From contig JANBPT010000575.1 in NCBI GenBank assembly GCA_027575765.1, forward strand, positions 1-29,963: DNA of 29,963 bases, read 5' to 3'. This document shows, in pieces, positions 11,465-24,053 of the stretch. The notes beneath the pieces are model-generated. The model worked only from the letters and a program-made list of their open reading frames with translations, was not told the origin of the DNA and searched no databases. Within the stretch, counting starts at the first letter, position 1; each line of letters starts with the position of its first letter. Source of the stretch: Tieghemiomyces parasiticus (lineage: Eukaryota; Kickxellomycota; Dimargaritomycetes; Dimargaritales; Dimargaritaceae). Position numbers and translations under genes: made by a program.

Positions 11465-12766
11465 GTGAAGGGAATGAGATTGTTCCCGTTCTCCTCCTTG
11501 TCTCCCTCTTCTTGCTACACTTCCTTCATTCACCCTCCCAACGTACCCAGCCCGTCCATTATGTCACCGGTGCCCAACTTGGCCTGTAGCCACGCCGCGC
11601 GGTCCATTCTTTCTTTTTTAGCTATTGCAATTGGACGAGCCATTGGGGGAGGCTACCCTGGGGCCCTCTCTCTCCCCCCCCCACCACCAGCCCCTGGCAG
11701 GTGTGTGTGTCTTACCAATAGGCCACTGGCGCGCGTACGTATCCCGCCGCCACCTTCTTTTTTTTGGTCACCTACCGCCCCTTCCTTCTTCCAGGCCATC
11801 CAGTCGCGAGGCTCTCGACCGCCTATAATCTGCTGCGCAAATGCCACTCTATATAAACATCGCTCTCGCCCCATCCTCTCCCATTGCATTCCATGACAGA
11901 TGTTTACCGCCTGCCAACACTTTATTCGCACCTACCATAACTAGCTCCTGGCTTGAATATGCCAATCCCGCTCTCCACATCTAGGAAGCTCTGAACCTCG
12001 CCACCTGCCATTTTCATTGTAAACCCGCCTTGGCCTCCCCACCCCTGCTAGCATAGTCAGACCACCAGTCCCGCGTCCCTATCTGGTCTTAAGCCATTAT
12101 CCTATTCACAAGGCGCAAATCTCCGCCCCGTCGTCCTGCGCTTGGACCTACCATCGTCCATTCCATTTATTCCCAGTGCTAAATGGTGTGCATTGTCCCT
12201 CTATTTCTAATCGCTCATTTTCCAGCCTCCGATTGGCGCGACACCATCTGAACCTCGTCCCACGCAGATTCCGTCCGTCCCCATTTTCCCCATCCCCACC
12301 CCATTCGCTCCAGTATAAATTCTTACATTGCACACCCCCGGGGCTGCCTGCCGGTCACCACCATAGTCACTATTCTCCTCCCCTCTTTTCTTCTTCCCTC
12401 TCCTCCTCCCCACCCCCCGTGTGCACTACACGCCTAGCGCATACAAAACACGCACTGGCCTAGCCGCCTTGCCCTACAGTTAGCTTGACACCTGTACCGT
12501 TCGCATTTACTCTCCTCTTTCCTCATCCCCATTAGTTTGTAGCCAAGCCCCTATACCGTTTCGCCTACGTTAGGTTTAAAAGGTTTGGCCGTACAAATAT
12601 TACCATACTCCACCCTTTTCCGGCTTGACTCATCACCTTCCGATTCCTTCCCGAGCCCCTAGACTATCACCCTACTGCAGAACCGTCGGAACCCTCCCTC
12701 TATCAGTCTACCTGTTTTAGGTCATCTATCTTCCAGCCCTTCAAAACCACATACCCACCTGCAACA
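11465..12766 (+). promoter_or_regulatory. Pyrimidine-rich 5' region of the 104-aa gene
   Basis: For about 1.3 kb the plus strand is strongly C/T-rich, with many CCTCCC, CTTCC and TCTCC blocks, and then the ATG at 12767 follows. TATA-like sequences lie at 11850-11857 (TATATAAA) and 12314-12320 (TATAAAT). Such pyrimidine-rich leaders are common before fungal start codons, but the length here is unusual. No long open frame with a recognisable product is present. Which element is the real promoter cannot be told. Confidence 0.4.
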
Positions 12767-13387
12767 ATGTCGAGCCGCAGCAGCATTAGCAGCAGTGGGA
12801 GCTCCACTGGGGCTCAGCAGGATATCAGCGTGGCCTCCTACATCAACTGGAAACAGCTTCACCAGTCCATTGTGACCGAAATCGACGCGTACAACGCAGG
12901 TAAGGATCTCTATCCCTAATTGCGCCCTGTTTCTCGTATCCCGCAACGTTCAGCCGTAGACACGCCGCTATACAAGGCGGGGCGTACCCGGCCATCTCCA
13001 CCGGAACACGGAACTTCCACCGTTTGGCCTTTTCCGGGCCCGTCGAGCGTTCACAGGGACTCAAGGGGAAAAGAGGGGGGGAATCGTGTAGCTGCTCAAT
13101 GTTTTGAGATGCCGCCGAGCAACCCTGGCTACCTCCCTAGAGTGTACTACTGGCTAAACTAACATCATATCCACTTTATCTTCTCCGTCTTTCCCACTGG
13201 TCTAGGCAAATATGACGAGAAAAGCCAGCGGTATTACCATTTGATGGCGCTCCTCCACAGCCTGCGGTCACTACACTTAGCCGGGCTCTGCCAGCCCATC
13301 TACATCGAGTATTGCAAACGTTTGGTTAAACGTCGTCGGCCCGTCTCCAGCGGCAAGGCCAAGCAGCAGACCGCCCAGGCTGTATGA
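12767..13387 (+). CDS. Small protein with a core shared with the 24054-24605 gene (two exons)
   Basis: Exons 12767-12899 and 13206-13387 are joined by a 306-base GTAAGG..CTAG intron in phase 1, giving 104 aa. The N-terminus (residues 2-16) is Ser-rich: MSSRSSISSSGSSTG. Residues ~25-90 hold the core shared with the downstream paralogue: EIDAYNAG, then KYDEKSQRYY, LLHSL, GLCQPIY, EYCKRL. By eye about 23 of 50 core residues are identical between the two proteins. The intron splits the Gly codon at residue 45, exactly where the paralogue is continuous. The tail is basic (KRRRPVSSGKAK). The ATG sits in a good context (CAACAATGT) behind a pyrimidine-rich leader. I do not recognise the family. The AY..G.Y.E....YY..L pattern faintly recalls helical-hairpin modules such as MIT or TPR; that is speculation. 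The paralogy is the main evidence that this is a real gene. Confidence 0.86.
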
Positions 13388-14577
13388 TCAAGGCTGTGCC
13401 ATCCTTCCCTGTCTGGTACTCCGACTTGGGACCTCGCGTGGGTTACGACGTTCTCTCTCTCTCTCTCTCTCTCGTTCTCCCTCTCTATTCATCGTACCCC
13501 GTGATAGCATCATAATCTCCACCTGCATGTAACACCATACCCCTTTTCTCCTCCTTCGCTTTGTCCTCTGGCGACAAACCGGACCCCTCCTCCTGCCCTC
13601 CCCCCCCCCGCCCGCTCGCGTCCAACGAAACGGAACCTCTGTGAGCGGAACTGCAGTACCTTATGCATTTTTCACGATCCCTCCCGCGCCCACCGCCGTC
13701 CACGCTCCCCCTCCCTCTCTTATTTACGCCCGAGGACCCTAGTAACTAGTCATTAGCAAATGAAAGCCCGTCAGCTGTCAAATCGTGCGATTCTTACAGA
13801 CCCTTTAGGCTTGATTCCACCATATATTGACAAGCTTACCGCGCTGCCCCCTACCAACTATCAGTTTCTTGTTTATTCTGAATCTGCACCGTCCTTTCTT
13901 ATGGCTTGGTCACTTACCTCATTCATACCTGTACAACACCTCATTTTATTCTAGCTGTCAGCCGAGTATGTGTGCGCCACCACGATGCTTACGAACCCCT
14001 TTAGTATATATATATATGCCATAATCTGCGGAACCGCATGCGACGCACTCCATTGTCGTGGGTGATACACCCCCCCCCTTCCCCGCCACCATGGGTTCCA
14101 AGAAGTACTTCCAACAGTAAAGAGCTTAACTGTCATGAACGGGTTGGAGCTTTTTTCGGGGAGCTCTAATGTATGGACTGCGCCGGTGTTATAGCCAAAA
14201 CATGCGAGGCCTGCATCATTATCTGCCAGCAGTGACCGACAGAGGGAGGTGCCCCTGACACGACTTGTCTAGCAGGCGAGAGGCTTAGACTAAATGAACG
14301 CCCCGCCATATGCAGTTACCGAGTACTACAGGCTGTTGGACGTTGCAAATTATAAACGTGTCACCCTTATACCTCGTGTCTTGAGGGTGACGCTAGCCCG
14401 CCCGCCCCATCTACTCAGTTAGGGCCCAGAGAAGCATTGTGGCGATATGGCGGAGTCCACTCCCGTTCTCAACAATTCCAGCCATCCACCGGCCATGGTG
14501 GTTGTAACAGGACGGGCAAGCAACAATCTAAGGGCGAAGGTCTTTATCACTTGGCCTTATTTTTTTAAATTAAAAAA
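13388..14577. other. Intergenic, repeats only
   Basis: This stretch follows the 104-aa gene and starts pyrimidine-rich. It holds the CT microsatellite at 13452-13473, a C10 run at 13600-13609 and a short TA repeat near 14006-14017. An ATG open frame of 64 codons at 13760-13954 has no recognisable features. No gene is supported. Confidence 0.4.
13452..13473. repeat. (TC)11 microsatellite
   Basis: Eleven perfect TC units within the pyrimidine-rich DNA after the 104-aa gene. Confidence 0.95.
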
Positions 14578-14578
14578 A
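14560..14578. repeat. 19-nt perfect AT inverted repeat
   Basis: Seven T, AA, a central A, TT, seven A: a perfect inverted repeat around one central base. Its last A is the A of the ATG at 14578. It could form a hairpin, or simply be low-complexity AT sequence. Confidence 0.8.
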
Positions 14579-15033
14579 TGGACCCTGCCAGGGATTGCAT
14601 TTCACCGAGAGGTATCCTATCCAACCACGAGACCAGGGCCATGAGAGCAGTAGTGCCCGTATCCGTCAATGACGATGTTTCCCATGTGGAGTGGGTAAGT
14701 GCATTCAGTGCCACTCTGTCCACTCCTCCTTCTCCTCTTTCTGACTTGAGTTTTACACGGACCAGGAGGCGAGAGGCCTACCCCCTCTGAGAGCATGGTA
14801 ATTAATATTTTTCCTGGCAGGCTCGATGTGAAATCAATCTGGCCGCGATTAGTACTATGGTTTTGCCCGGAGTGCGCAGATGTATAGGGAGGCGCATTAT
14901 ACGCCACTTGGACATTGCTCAAAGCCAATCACCATGCCATACCCATCGCCCCGTTGGTTCCCCCGGGCATTTCCAGACTCACTCTAAAAAGAGGTTAAAA
15001 AATATAGATGCAAAGAACGGGCTACGCGAGTGA
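14578..15033 (+). CDS. Tentative two-exon gene, product unknown
   Basis: Possible exons 14578-14694 and 14821-15033 are joined in phase 0 by a 126-base intron with a consensus donor (TGG|GTAAGTG) and a pyrimidine-rich acceptor (TTTTTCCTGGCAG). The product would be 109 aa: 39 residues (..SHVEW) followed by 70 (ARCEINLAAISTMVLPGVRR.. ending GLRE). The tail is basic. An in-frame TAA lies just upstream of the ATG, so the ATG is either the start or lies after an unseen acceptor. No family is recognised. Both the splice sites and the 70-codon open frame could be coincidence. Confidence 0.28.
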
Positions 15034-17243
15034 AGGGTGTGGTTGGTCTAGTGGCGGGCCTAATACGTGGGTACTATGCGAGTAAACCCTTCCCATCCTT
15101 CCCTCTCACATCCACTTGTAAGCTGCCAAGTAACTTGCCCCCCCCCGTGTTACACTGGGGATAGGAAAGAGGGAGGGGTGGTGGACAAGGCACATGATTA
15201 CTCCAGCTGCGGAGTTAATCCAAGTCTCATTCTATTGTAAAAAGAGCCAGGACTGCTGGGCGCACATGGGCCTGACCAGCGTGGGGAGGGAAAGGACGTT
15301 TGGGGAATCCAGGCGGGAAGAGCGGAGGGGAGGAGGAGGTGGCGGTGGTGGTGTAGCAATCCCAACCACTAGAAGGATAGGCAGACCTCCTACCCTCCCC
15401 CTTCCTCCTCCTCTCCTTCAGGCCCATCGAAATTGCAATGTAATGGAGACGGTCATTGTGCGTAATTAAATGGTCGGCCCTGGATAGATGCGTCGCTGCT
15501 CCGACTTGTCATACCATAGGGGTTCGATCCATCTATTACAATTTCCTTATCGCTGCCAGGATATACCCTCTCTCCCCCCGCTCCGGCCTATGCACGCACC
15601 ATTATGGAATCGATCTAGGCCTAAAGTTAGCCGAGGTTGGTAGTTGTGAAGGTACATGAATGAATGAATAGTAGTGGCGGCAAGTGGCGCGCTCATAAGG
15701 CCGCCCCGCCATTGACTCGATTTGGAAAGAAGGGAACCGCAACCCCCCAAGTGACAGATGTGGCTCAGGCCCACAAAGCTACGCGCCTGGCTTTATGTTT
15801 TGTTTTGTCACTCCCCCCCCCCCCTCAGCTACTCTTCCGGGTTGTTTTCTTCAAAAGCTCGCAGGAGAAGGGTAGCCTAAGGTCTTTGCTAGTCGGTAAA
15901 GTAGGGGAAACGGGTGGCGTTGACAAGCAGCAGGGACGTCAGGCCTCGGGGCATTATTAGTCACGGAATGGGGACAAACGAAGCGTGACACGTCGGACGA
16001 TGGTGCTGGTGGTGGAAGAGGCTTGGGGCTAGTGGCGACGGGATGGGGGGGATGAGGTGGAGAAAGGAGGTAAATGTACCCACCCTAAGCATGGGCGAGT
16101 CGGCACAGGTGGAGAATCCACACCACCCACGCAGCCTGCCTGGCTCTCTGAAAATCGACTAGCTGAATGGGACCATCCCCAATTGATAGAAGGGAGGGAG
16201 GGCGGCGTTCCGGTGGTGGAAGGACGGCGTTGGACCACCTCCATAAATGCGAGTATTCTAGTAGCAATACATCATGACCGTAGTGGGTACATTAGTTTTC
16301 AACAGCGGACCCATGCTCATCTGCACTCCTCCCCCTCCCCCCAAAATGATAATAATAGATAATCCTCTAGTAAGCGGCCACTTGTCCTACCCAGCTAAGG
16401 AGGGAAGGGGAAAGAGGGGGGGTGGTTGGGTAGCCGACAACTGCCAAGCCTAAAGGAAAGGGGTGTCGGCTGAGTGCCAGCCCAATCTCCGCTCCCGCCC
16501 CTACTACTAGGCTGAATCCCGTGCCTCCCCATCTCCAAACATCCCTTCTTTAACCCTCCCCCCGTTGATCTCGTCAACCCTTGGGCGACCACTATTACAT
16601 CATCGCGAAGCAGGATTTTATAGGGGGTTACCTGTCTACCGCCCTAAGTAAAGGAGGAAAGAGGGCAAGAAATGACAAAGTAACAGATAAAAATAAAGCT
16701 AGGTGAAGGAGAAGAGGGTCTCATTTCACGCATATATCCCCCCATTCACAATGACGAGTGTCCCTGGGGGGAGAGATGCTGCCACAGCAGCGGAGATCTT
16801 GTAGCGTGTGTCCAAAGCCAAAAAAATAATAATCTCCCAAAACAGCTGTGACCATGTCTAAAAATTATCCGATTGGCTGGAAAATGTCTGAGACCTAGGT
16901 GGAGGGGGGGGGAGCACGTACAGATATCACCATCATTCTGCTTGCCTGTTCCTCTTTTGCTGGGCTTCGCACTGTCCTTCCATTCATGACGACGTTCCTA
17001 GTGTGGCTATGATAGTAGAGTTAGTATTTCCAGCTTTCTAGACGTAGATGCGCTCATCATGCGCGAATGTACGCGATGACTTTTTTATTATGCTTAGATG
17101 ATTGATGTTCATATAAGGGGGCCTCCCTCATTGAGCTATACCACTACATCCAACAAAGTGGGACGTGGCTGCTGTGCTGTCGGATAATAACGTAATATCC
17201 ACCAGCCGATATCTACTAAGCCCGAGAGGCACTCGGGTCATTA

Positions 17244-17246
<3 letters not shown>

Positions 17247-17274
<28 letters not shown>
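17247..17274. repeat. (CT)14 microsatellite
   Basis: Fourteen perfect CT units, the longest dinucleotide repeat in the window, in a region without a supported gene. Confidence 0.95.
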
Positions 17275-17280
<6 letters not shown>

Positions 17281-20269
17281 TTCCTGCTGTGGTAGTCCCG
17301 AGGTCTGAAGAATAATCTGCCCGGATACCTGCCCCCTTTGGTGCAGTCTATGTCGGCATTGCCATGCACAGGACGCATGGGTGCGTTCTTGGGTAGGGGC
17401 CTTATAGAGGAGGGTCTAATGGTCTCTCACTTCTCGGCTCCTTGTAATCCCGCAGGTTCTTGAAGGCGCGGTTGACTTTACGTCATGATTCACGCATTTA
17501 GTGGTAGCTGAAAAGGGAGACTGATAGAGTAGGGGGTTAATTTAGCAACATTCTGACAGGCCGACTGCTCCTCCTTCTCCTCAATAACTCTGTGGGGGGA
17601 GGGAGGGCTATGGGATGTTAAAAATAGCTTAATCTGGCACATTAAATAATATGCAATTCCCAAGCGGCTGATACTTGCAAGCCCGTTGACGCTCTGGTGA
17701 ACCTGCGGGAATCAAAGAAAGTCACACCCATGAACATACCTTCCCGCAAAGGCTGAATAAAAAATCATCATGATCATAATACAGTCGAAGGAAGTGTCAG
17801 CCAAGCCCCGAGGCTCAAAGTCCAATGGTAGTATGAAGACAGGCCATACATTCTATGTACCTCATATTGGGCGGACTTGGAAGCCCAAGTCGAATCAACC
17901 GGCCTAATCTACCCGTGGATATCCTTGACGACCCCTCTTCCCCCTTCATCAGCTAGCCCCTATTGCACTCCCCCCTACCCCCCCTTCCCTCTCTCTCTTT
18001 TCATGGTCATTATGACATCATACTGACCACTTCCTGCCAATCAGTGACCGCAGCCAATCCCCCCCGTGCCCCCCATGCCGACGCCTCCCTTGTATATCGG
18101 CCGCTGCTTAGACCTTCCTCCATGTTCAGGAGTCCGTCCTGGAATCCGTTTACCTTCGGCCGTTTTGCATGGACTCCAGGCATCACTCCCCCCATTGGAA
18201 GTGCCTCGGCGGAAGATTATTCGATCACCAACAGGGTCTATCTGGGGGGGGGGAAGATCCGTGTTCGTTTACGGTTGAGATGGTCGGGATTGGTATGATC
18301 GTGGCCATTTTTTGATTATTTCTTTTGAAGCAGTTGGTGTGGCGCCTGTGTGGCGAAAGGGCCCGGTTTCGTGGAAGTTGTGCACGGATAGGTCAAAGTA
18401 ATAAACGGTTGGCTATCCCTCTATACACACGGGGTGATAAACCAATCCCTTAATCCCACCTCGTCCACCTCGCTACCACGAAATAATGTAACGGGGGAGG
18501 GGGTGCGATGGCGTTTGGTGCAAATCGGAAGGCTCGACTTGAGCAATCTTGAACTGGAGTATAAAGTCAGCTCAGCCCCTGGATCTCGAATCAGAAAGTG
18601 GGTAAACCCTCCCCCACCCCCTCCATCATCCGGATCCAGATTGTGGGCCTTCCACGGATCAAAGGGGGCCTTTGGTATTATTCCATTAGGAAGGCGGAAT
18701 TATAAGGTACCGCTGGATGGAAAGTTTGGTGGTCCTGGGTGGCGAAGGCGTTTTGGCGAACACTCTCCGGTTACGTGCCCCATGTGGCAAGGAGGCAGGT
18801 GACCTTCACTGTAGCCTGGATATCCAGAAGGTTGTCAATGGCCAAACCAGGCTCATTATTGTTTACAAATTCCACCTTTAGTGATTACCAAAGGGGGGAG
18901 GAGGGAGTAGTTCACTCGAGGCAATCTAGTCGAACAATCCATATACTACACAATTGGCGTCACGCGCGCTGGTCGAGCAATCAATCTTATGCCATAGACT
19001 ACTCGGAGAGGCGGGCTTTAATCCTATCTACCTCCATCTGCATGTGTCAGTGTGCGTATTATTGTGCTCTACCCCTTTCGACTCGGTGTCAGATTTGCGG
19101 AATCAAACTCATGACCGTGGTTTTATCCTAACCTTCTCCTTCGACATACAGTACAAGGGCCGTTGTCTCACCAATAGGGCGATACGGTGAGGAGCTACGT
19201 TAGGCACCAATCCACCGGCGGCTTTCCTCTTCTTCGTCTTTTGTTTTACATCACTACAATGCACACGCCACCACCATTCTCCATTGTGAAAAGACACGAC
19301 TGATTTATATACAACCGTCTCTTCCCAGCCCCTGCTGAGTTGGTCGTTGCCAGCCCCATATATATTTGGGAGGAAGGTCAATTGGCCTGGACACGTTAGT
19401 TGTACTAGGCTCCCCAATGTATCCATCTGTCCGCAATCACCTCTACGGACGGTACAGGTCACCCTCCTCTCCCTCCCTTCTTTTCACCTCCGCATTTATA
19501 AATTAGCCAATGCGGCCGTATCATTTGAACCCGACTTCAAAGCCACCAATCTCTCCCCTCTCCCCCAACCTCACCCTCTCCCTGACTCTAAGAATATCAG
19601 AACTGATCTGCTGGTCGACCTCTGTACATAATAATTGGCCAACTTTGGCATAACAATGGCCCCCAAGATCTACGGGCGAACCTGACTTCTCATTAGTTTA
19701 CTAAACCAGAGGGAATAGGAGAATTATTCACATGGGGGCATCCTTTCTGCGGGGAATAGCCCAGGGATCTCGGGGCTTATCTAGTTGGTCCGTGGTATGG
19801 TCATCTAGTCACGTTGTCAAAGTACATCTTATTCACCAGGCGACCAAGGGTGCCAATGATGGAGGAAAGGTGGCGGAAGCCGGAGTGTCCCAGAAGGGAG
19901 AATGAGTAGGAGGGGGAGAGGAGTTGAGGTATTGATGTGTTTGATTGGGTACAGAGCAGATAGATTGGCGGGCTTAAAGTTGCGGAGTGATTTGGTCCAA
20001 GAAACGGCTGAGGGTAGAGGGAGCGGGGTTCATTTAACGTCGCTTAGTCTGGGGAGGGAGAAGGTGTCGGTTGGTAGGCAAGCGGGAGGGGGAGTGGGCG
20101 GGGAGTAGAGGGAGTGGCGGAGCCCAGTTGAAATACTATAATAATTATTTTCGGTTAGTATACCGCCGCTCTAATGGGGCCAAGCTACTATACATGCACT
20201 TGATAACTTTGCAAGCGAACTGTGCCGTAGTTTCTTTCCTTGTGAATATCTGCAGGGTAGGGATACTGC

Positions 20270-20296
20270 GGAGGCACCTTCCATCTTGGTGCCTCC
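20270..20296. repeat. Perfect 9-bp inverted repeat
   Basis: GGAGGCACC and GGTGCCTCC are separated by 9 bases (TTCCATCTT). It can form a strong GC-rich hairpin. There is no link to a supported gene, so its role is unknown. Confidence 0.75.
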
Positions 20297-21780
20297 TTCC
20301 TTGTTCAGCTGGACCCCTATAAGCATGGTACTCCGAAAGCTCCACATATTCTATCTATCTCGAACAGAACCCGAAACGCCCCCTCCCCTCTCCCGCAGAC
20401 GACTCAATTATACAATCACGGCCCCAAGCCCTCTCATGGTTGCTAGCAATCGGGTGGGGGTGGAAATACCGAGTGGCAGCCAAAACTCAACCGAGGCTTC
20501 TGACGACGTTATAAGACACAAGTTCGTCGCTTCCTGGCCGTATCCCATGCTATAGTAGTTAGTCCCCGGCTGTAAAACTGAGTGTCGCCCCTTTCCCCTC
20601 TACTTGGTGTACTGCTGCCTTTAAACGCACCTACCCTTCATTCCACCCCCGCCATTCCTTCTACTGGACACCCAACGCCTGGCCTCGCATCCGTTTCGCA
20701 TGGGTTATTGGTTTGGACTCCAAGGGTTATTAAGCCTTTTTTTGAGGGGGTTCGTGTATCAGCAAGGTTCGCACTTTATGGAACTCATCGTTGCTCCATC
20801 GTCATTTTTATCACCCTAATTTCATCAACCCGTATTGTCACCTACCGGTAAGTGACCAACAACCACCTTCCTTCCAGCGCATATACCCCCCGTTTCCTCT
20901 GCAGGTGTCAGTTGCGGTTAGCGCTTTATGGGCACAGGCCCGATATAATGGGTGATTTACCCTATTGAGGAAGTACCGCAGGCATTGCAGGCCTGCTGAC
21001 ATCTAGGCGTGGAGAGAGGTGGAGCGGAGAGAGACAAGGTAAATTTTGCATGCACGTACTCCCTCCCTCGCTGTAGACAATTCCGCGACATTTTCCCCAA
21101 CAGCATCTCTCTGACCGCCCAGGTGACCCATCCGTCTTGGTATCGCTTTTGGTATTCGTCGTGGTCCGCCGCTTTAATAACCTTTTCATCCGACTACTGC
21201 TCGCGCTGTCAAAGTTGGCCCGATGGTTCTTTCCTACCCTCCCCCCGCTTATGTCAATGCCTCGCCCTGCCGCCGATCGCTGCCACACCTGCCGGCCTTA
21301 TTCCTTGTCGGAAATATATGCGGGGATCTACCCATCTAGTGTTAGAAGTGGAGCCACGTCCAATTTGTACAGCATTGTTGGTAGAGGATGATAATCCCCA
21401 CCCCGCCCCCCCCTTGCAATCCTATTCGACCGAAGTATCCAACCCACGCATCATTGCTCGCTCTTCAGTATGCATGCCCTCCCCCACGCCATTCGCTGTT
21501 AAGGTTGCTTTTCCTCCTTCATTTTGCCATTCGTCGTCACTCAGACACACCAGCTTGGAACGAGTCCACTGGTTGGACGGCGGGGGCTCCGTTGATCAAA
21601 TGTCCATGACGGCCTGTAATTGATGTAGATGGAGGGCTGACAACGGCGGGGAGGGGGGACATTGTCCAACCAAACCGTGAGGAGGAAGGAAGCGAAGCAG
21701 GGAATTCTGGGAGAGGGCGGAGAGGGGAGAGGCGTATAAAGCCCCGCAACTGGCGCTCCTCTGTGCTCGGCGAGACCCGA

Positions 21781-24053
21781 GCCTTCCCTTTAGATGGATC
21801 TGACTCAATAGCAATTTCTCTAACCTTTATAGTCACCCTTCCTTTTGCGCTTTACTCACATGGCATCACTTATGCCGCAATTACAGCTCACCTCACACAT
21901 CCCAGCATAATCAATCTAGTCTCAGCTACTCCTTCGATCACGTTACCTCGCCGCCGACAGCTCCGCCCTGTCCCATCGCTATATTTTGGCGCCCCGGTCC
22001 TGATAAACTTTTTTCTCGCCTCCCCTTTCCCCTCAAATGTTAACTTGTACCTCTTCTGATTGCAACGTTAAATCCTCGCGCTTACCCACCTTACCCTACC
22101 CCGCATAGCCTACGTGTAGCAGTCCAGACCACCGCTATCACCACCATACTTGGCTTTACCCTTCTCCTGTCACGCCCCTCTCCGTCACCGTCCCTCTCCC
22201 GCCCCCCCCTATTCTTCTCCGGCATCCGCCACCCCTCCCCCCTGACTCACATCGGAAGTTTATTCCCAAACTGGTGTCGTCATGGTTTAGAGGCTTGCCC
22301 ACACTCCAAACGAACATTCCCCACTCCCCGCCCCTTCTCTCCGCCTAGTCTTCTATCACCCGCTTTTACCCATCTCTAACCGGGCTGTGCCCCAGCCTAG
22401 GAGCGCCCACGATCCATTTCCGTATTCGTCCCCCAGCTCAAATTGTCTATTATCGTTCCTGTATACGTGCTCGAATCTGGTGCGGACTGCTTATTTGCCA
22501 TCTCTAGCTTTGCAGTGAGCCTTTACTGGTAGGATCTTCTCTACCTCCCTCCTTTACAAACACACACATAATTCTACACCTTCATACCGTAATTCCTCTC
22601 CACACGTCATAGGGCCCTGTTTTTTTCTGGGACCCTATAGGTCGAACATCTGGTCGGTGATTTTGGCGACTTTGTAATACTCTGTTATCCCATTCGCCTT
22701 CAACTTGGTGGAACCTACGTATCTCTTACTAGGCCTAGATGTACGCAGCCTATTTATCGCCGTGACCCTTCTATCGCCCCTCTTTTCTTCGTGGCTATTG
22801 TGCACCCCGAACCGCCGCCTTTATAAGCTCGAATCTCTGCCCCACCCTGCCTCGCCATTGCCTCAGCCGATCAACCCTTCCGGCCTGCCTTCTCTGACCT
22901 ACCTCCAAACATCTGTATGCCACCGTACCACCGTCTCAAATTCTCCCCTCCCAGTGGCTCTCAATACCACCACGCCATCCTGTTGCTGCCAAGTCCCTGT
23001 CACCTTTCATTAGGTGCATCCTCCCCACTCCCTTCCCCTCCCCCGCTTACCAGGTAAGTTTGCCATTCTAGGCAGTGTAGTTTTGTGAGCCCGTAGCTGC
23101 TGTACATTGAAGATGAGGATGAGGAGGAGGAGGAGGGGGGAATCAGGTCAGGTCAAGACTACCGACTGTGCGCCACCGCTGCTCGTGCTTCCCCCACTTG
23201 AGCTGAGATCCGCAGCGGGGTGTTCCCACCGTTCCCGCCCTACCCTCTCTTACTTCTTCCGTTTTTGACCGTAGCTGCTGGTCATGTAGGATAGCGGTCT
23301 ACCCGGACATTTACTCCAATGACTGGACCAGAATGTCGTGGGGAGGAGATATGCAACCAAGGGGAGAGAGGTGGAGGCGGAGGGAGGGGGAAGGCTTCTC
23401 CATTTGTGTATACATACCGTAATAGGTTGCGTGCTAACTCAGCAAAGCAAACCAACAAACCCGACATCCCTGTCTCCCTACCTACTGTGCCATCCATCTC
23501 TTGTGCTCCTGCGCTGTCTCGTTATGGTAATTACACCGACCTCCTCCGATTTCTCTCGTCCGTAGCCCCCATACAGTAGTCAGCATCCGCGGATATTTAC
23601 ACTCCCGGACTGTGCGCCAACGTATTCGTCCTTCTCTCAACCCGCCTAGCCCCACCACCATCGTTCTTCCTTTCCTCAATATTTGCTGATCGCCCTAAGA
23701 ATCTACCCGATTGGCCCGGTGCACCACGGCGAGTTCAGACTCCGCCGCCTCTTTACACCCACGTATTTAACCTTTGACAGCCGCCTTCGCCTCCCTCCCT
23801 CTCCACAACTTCCATTTTTCACTGCTCTCTTCTGCCTAACTCTTGTGTATCTATTCCCTATTCACCCATCACCTCTTTCCTTTTTGTATTTTTTTTTGGT
23901 TGGCTTTCTTGTAACCATAGCGCATAGCATACTTACCTACTTGACCTCCCGCCTCTCCCGTCGCCACTCCCCGACTTCTTGAATTTTTCCTTGGCCTCCA
24001 CCTCCTCAGCCCCGCTCCCTCTCTCTCTCTTTTACGACGTCTGCCTCTTGTAT
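21781..24053 (+). promoter_or_regulatory. Pyrimidine-rich 5' region of the 183-aa gene
   Basis: About 2.3 kb with a strong C/T bias on the coding strand, interrupted around 23110-23400 by purine-rich blocks (GGAGGAGGAGG). It leads directly to the start at 24054. It resembles the leader of the paralogue at 12767. It may hold the promoter and a spliced 5' UTR; a consensus donor (CAG|GTAAGTTT) at 23054 would fit a leader exon, but this is unproven. Open frames inside it lack ATG starts and look like low-complexity translation. Confidence 0.35.

Larger units (their letters stand above)
15034..21780. other. Long stretch with no gene I can support
   Basis: No recognisable domain or phase-consistent exon chain was found. 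Seen: a C12 run at 15813-15824, a CT microsatellite at 17247-17274, a small stem-loop at 17221-17237, and a 9-bp perfect stem at 20270-20296. The longest plus-strand open frame (to 21623) begins without an ATG. An open piece at 18122-18298 (58 codons from an ATG, behind a pyrimidine tract) is possible but unsupported. Confidence 0.4.

Noticed and set aside
14766..14820. A 32-base exon followed by a 23-base intron giving a different reading of the 14578 candidate
   Set aside because: A 23-base intron is far outside the 120-310 base range of the supported genes, and the 126-base intron explains the same sites more simply.
15515..15535. GGTTCGATCC resembling a tRNA T-arm
   Set aside because: The flanking bases do not form the 5-bp stem, and no acceptor, D or anticodon arm lies upstream.
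18045..18298. Open exon-like piece behind a pyrimidine tract (contains MFRSPSWNPFTFGRFAW)
   Set aside because: No start exon or donor upstream could be matched, and no homology is recognised.
21009..21623. 204-codon plus-strand open frame
   Set aside because: It begins at GTG without an ATG, overlaps other open frames in the same pyrimidine-rich area and shows no domain.
22609..22639. Imperfect GC hairpin with an internal T run resembling a bacterial terminator
   Set aside because: The window is eukaryotic, the T run is in the loop instead of after the stem, and no gene ends there.
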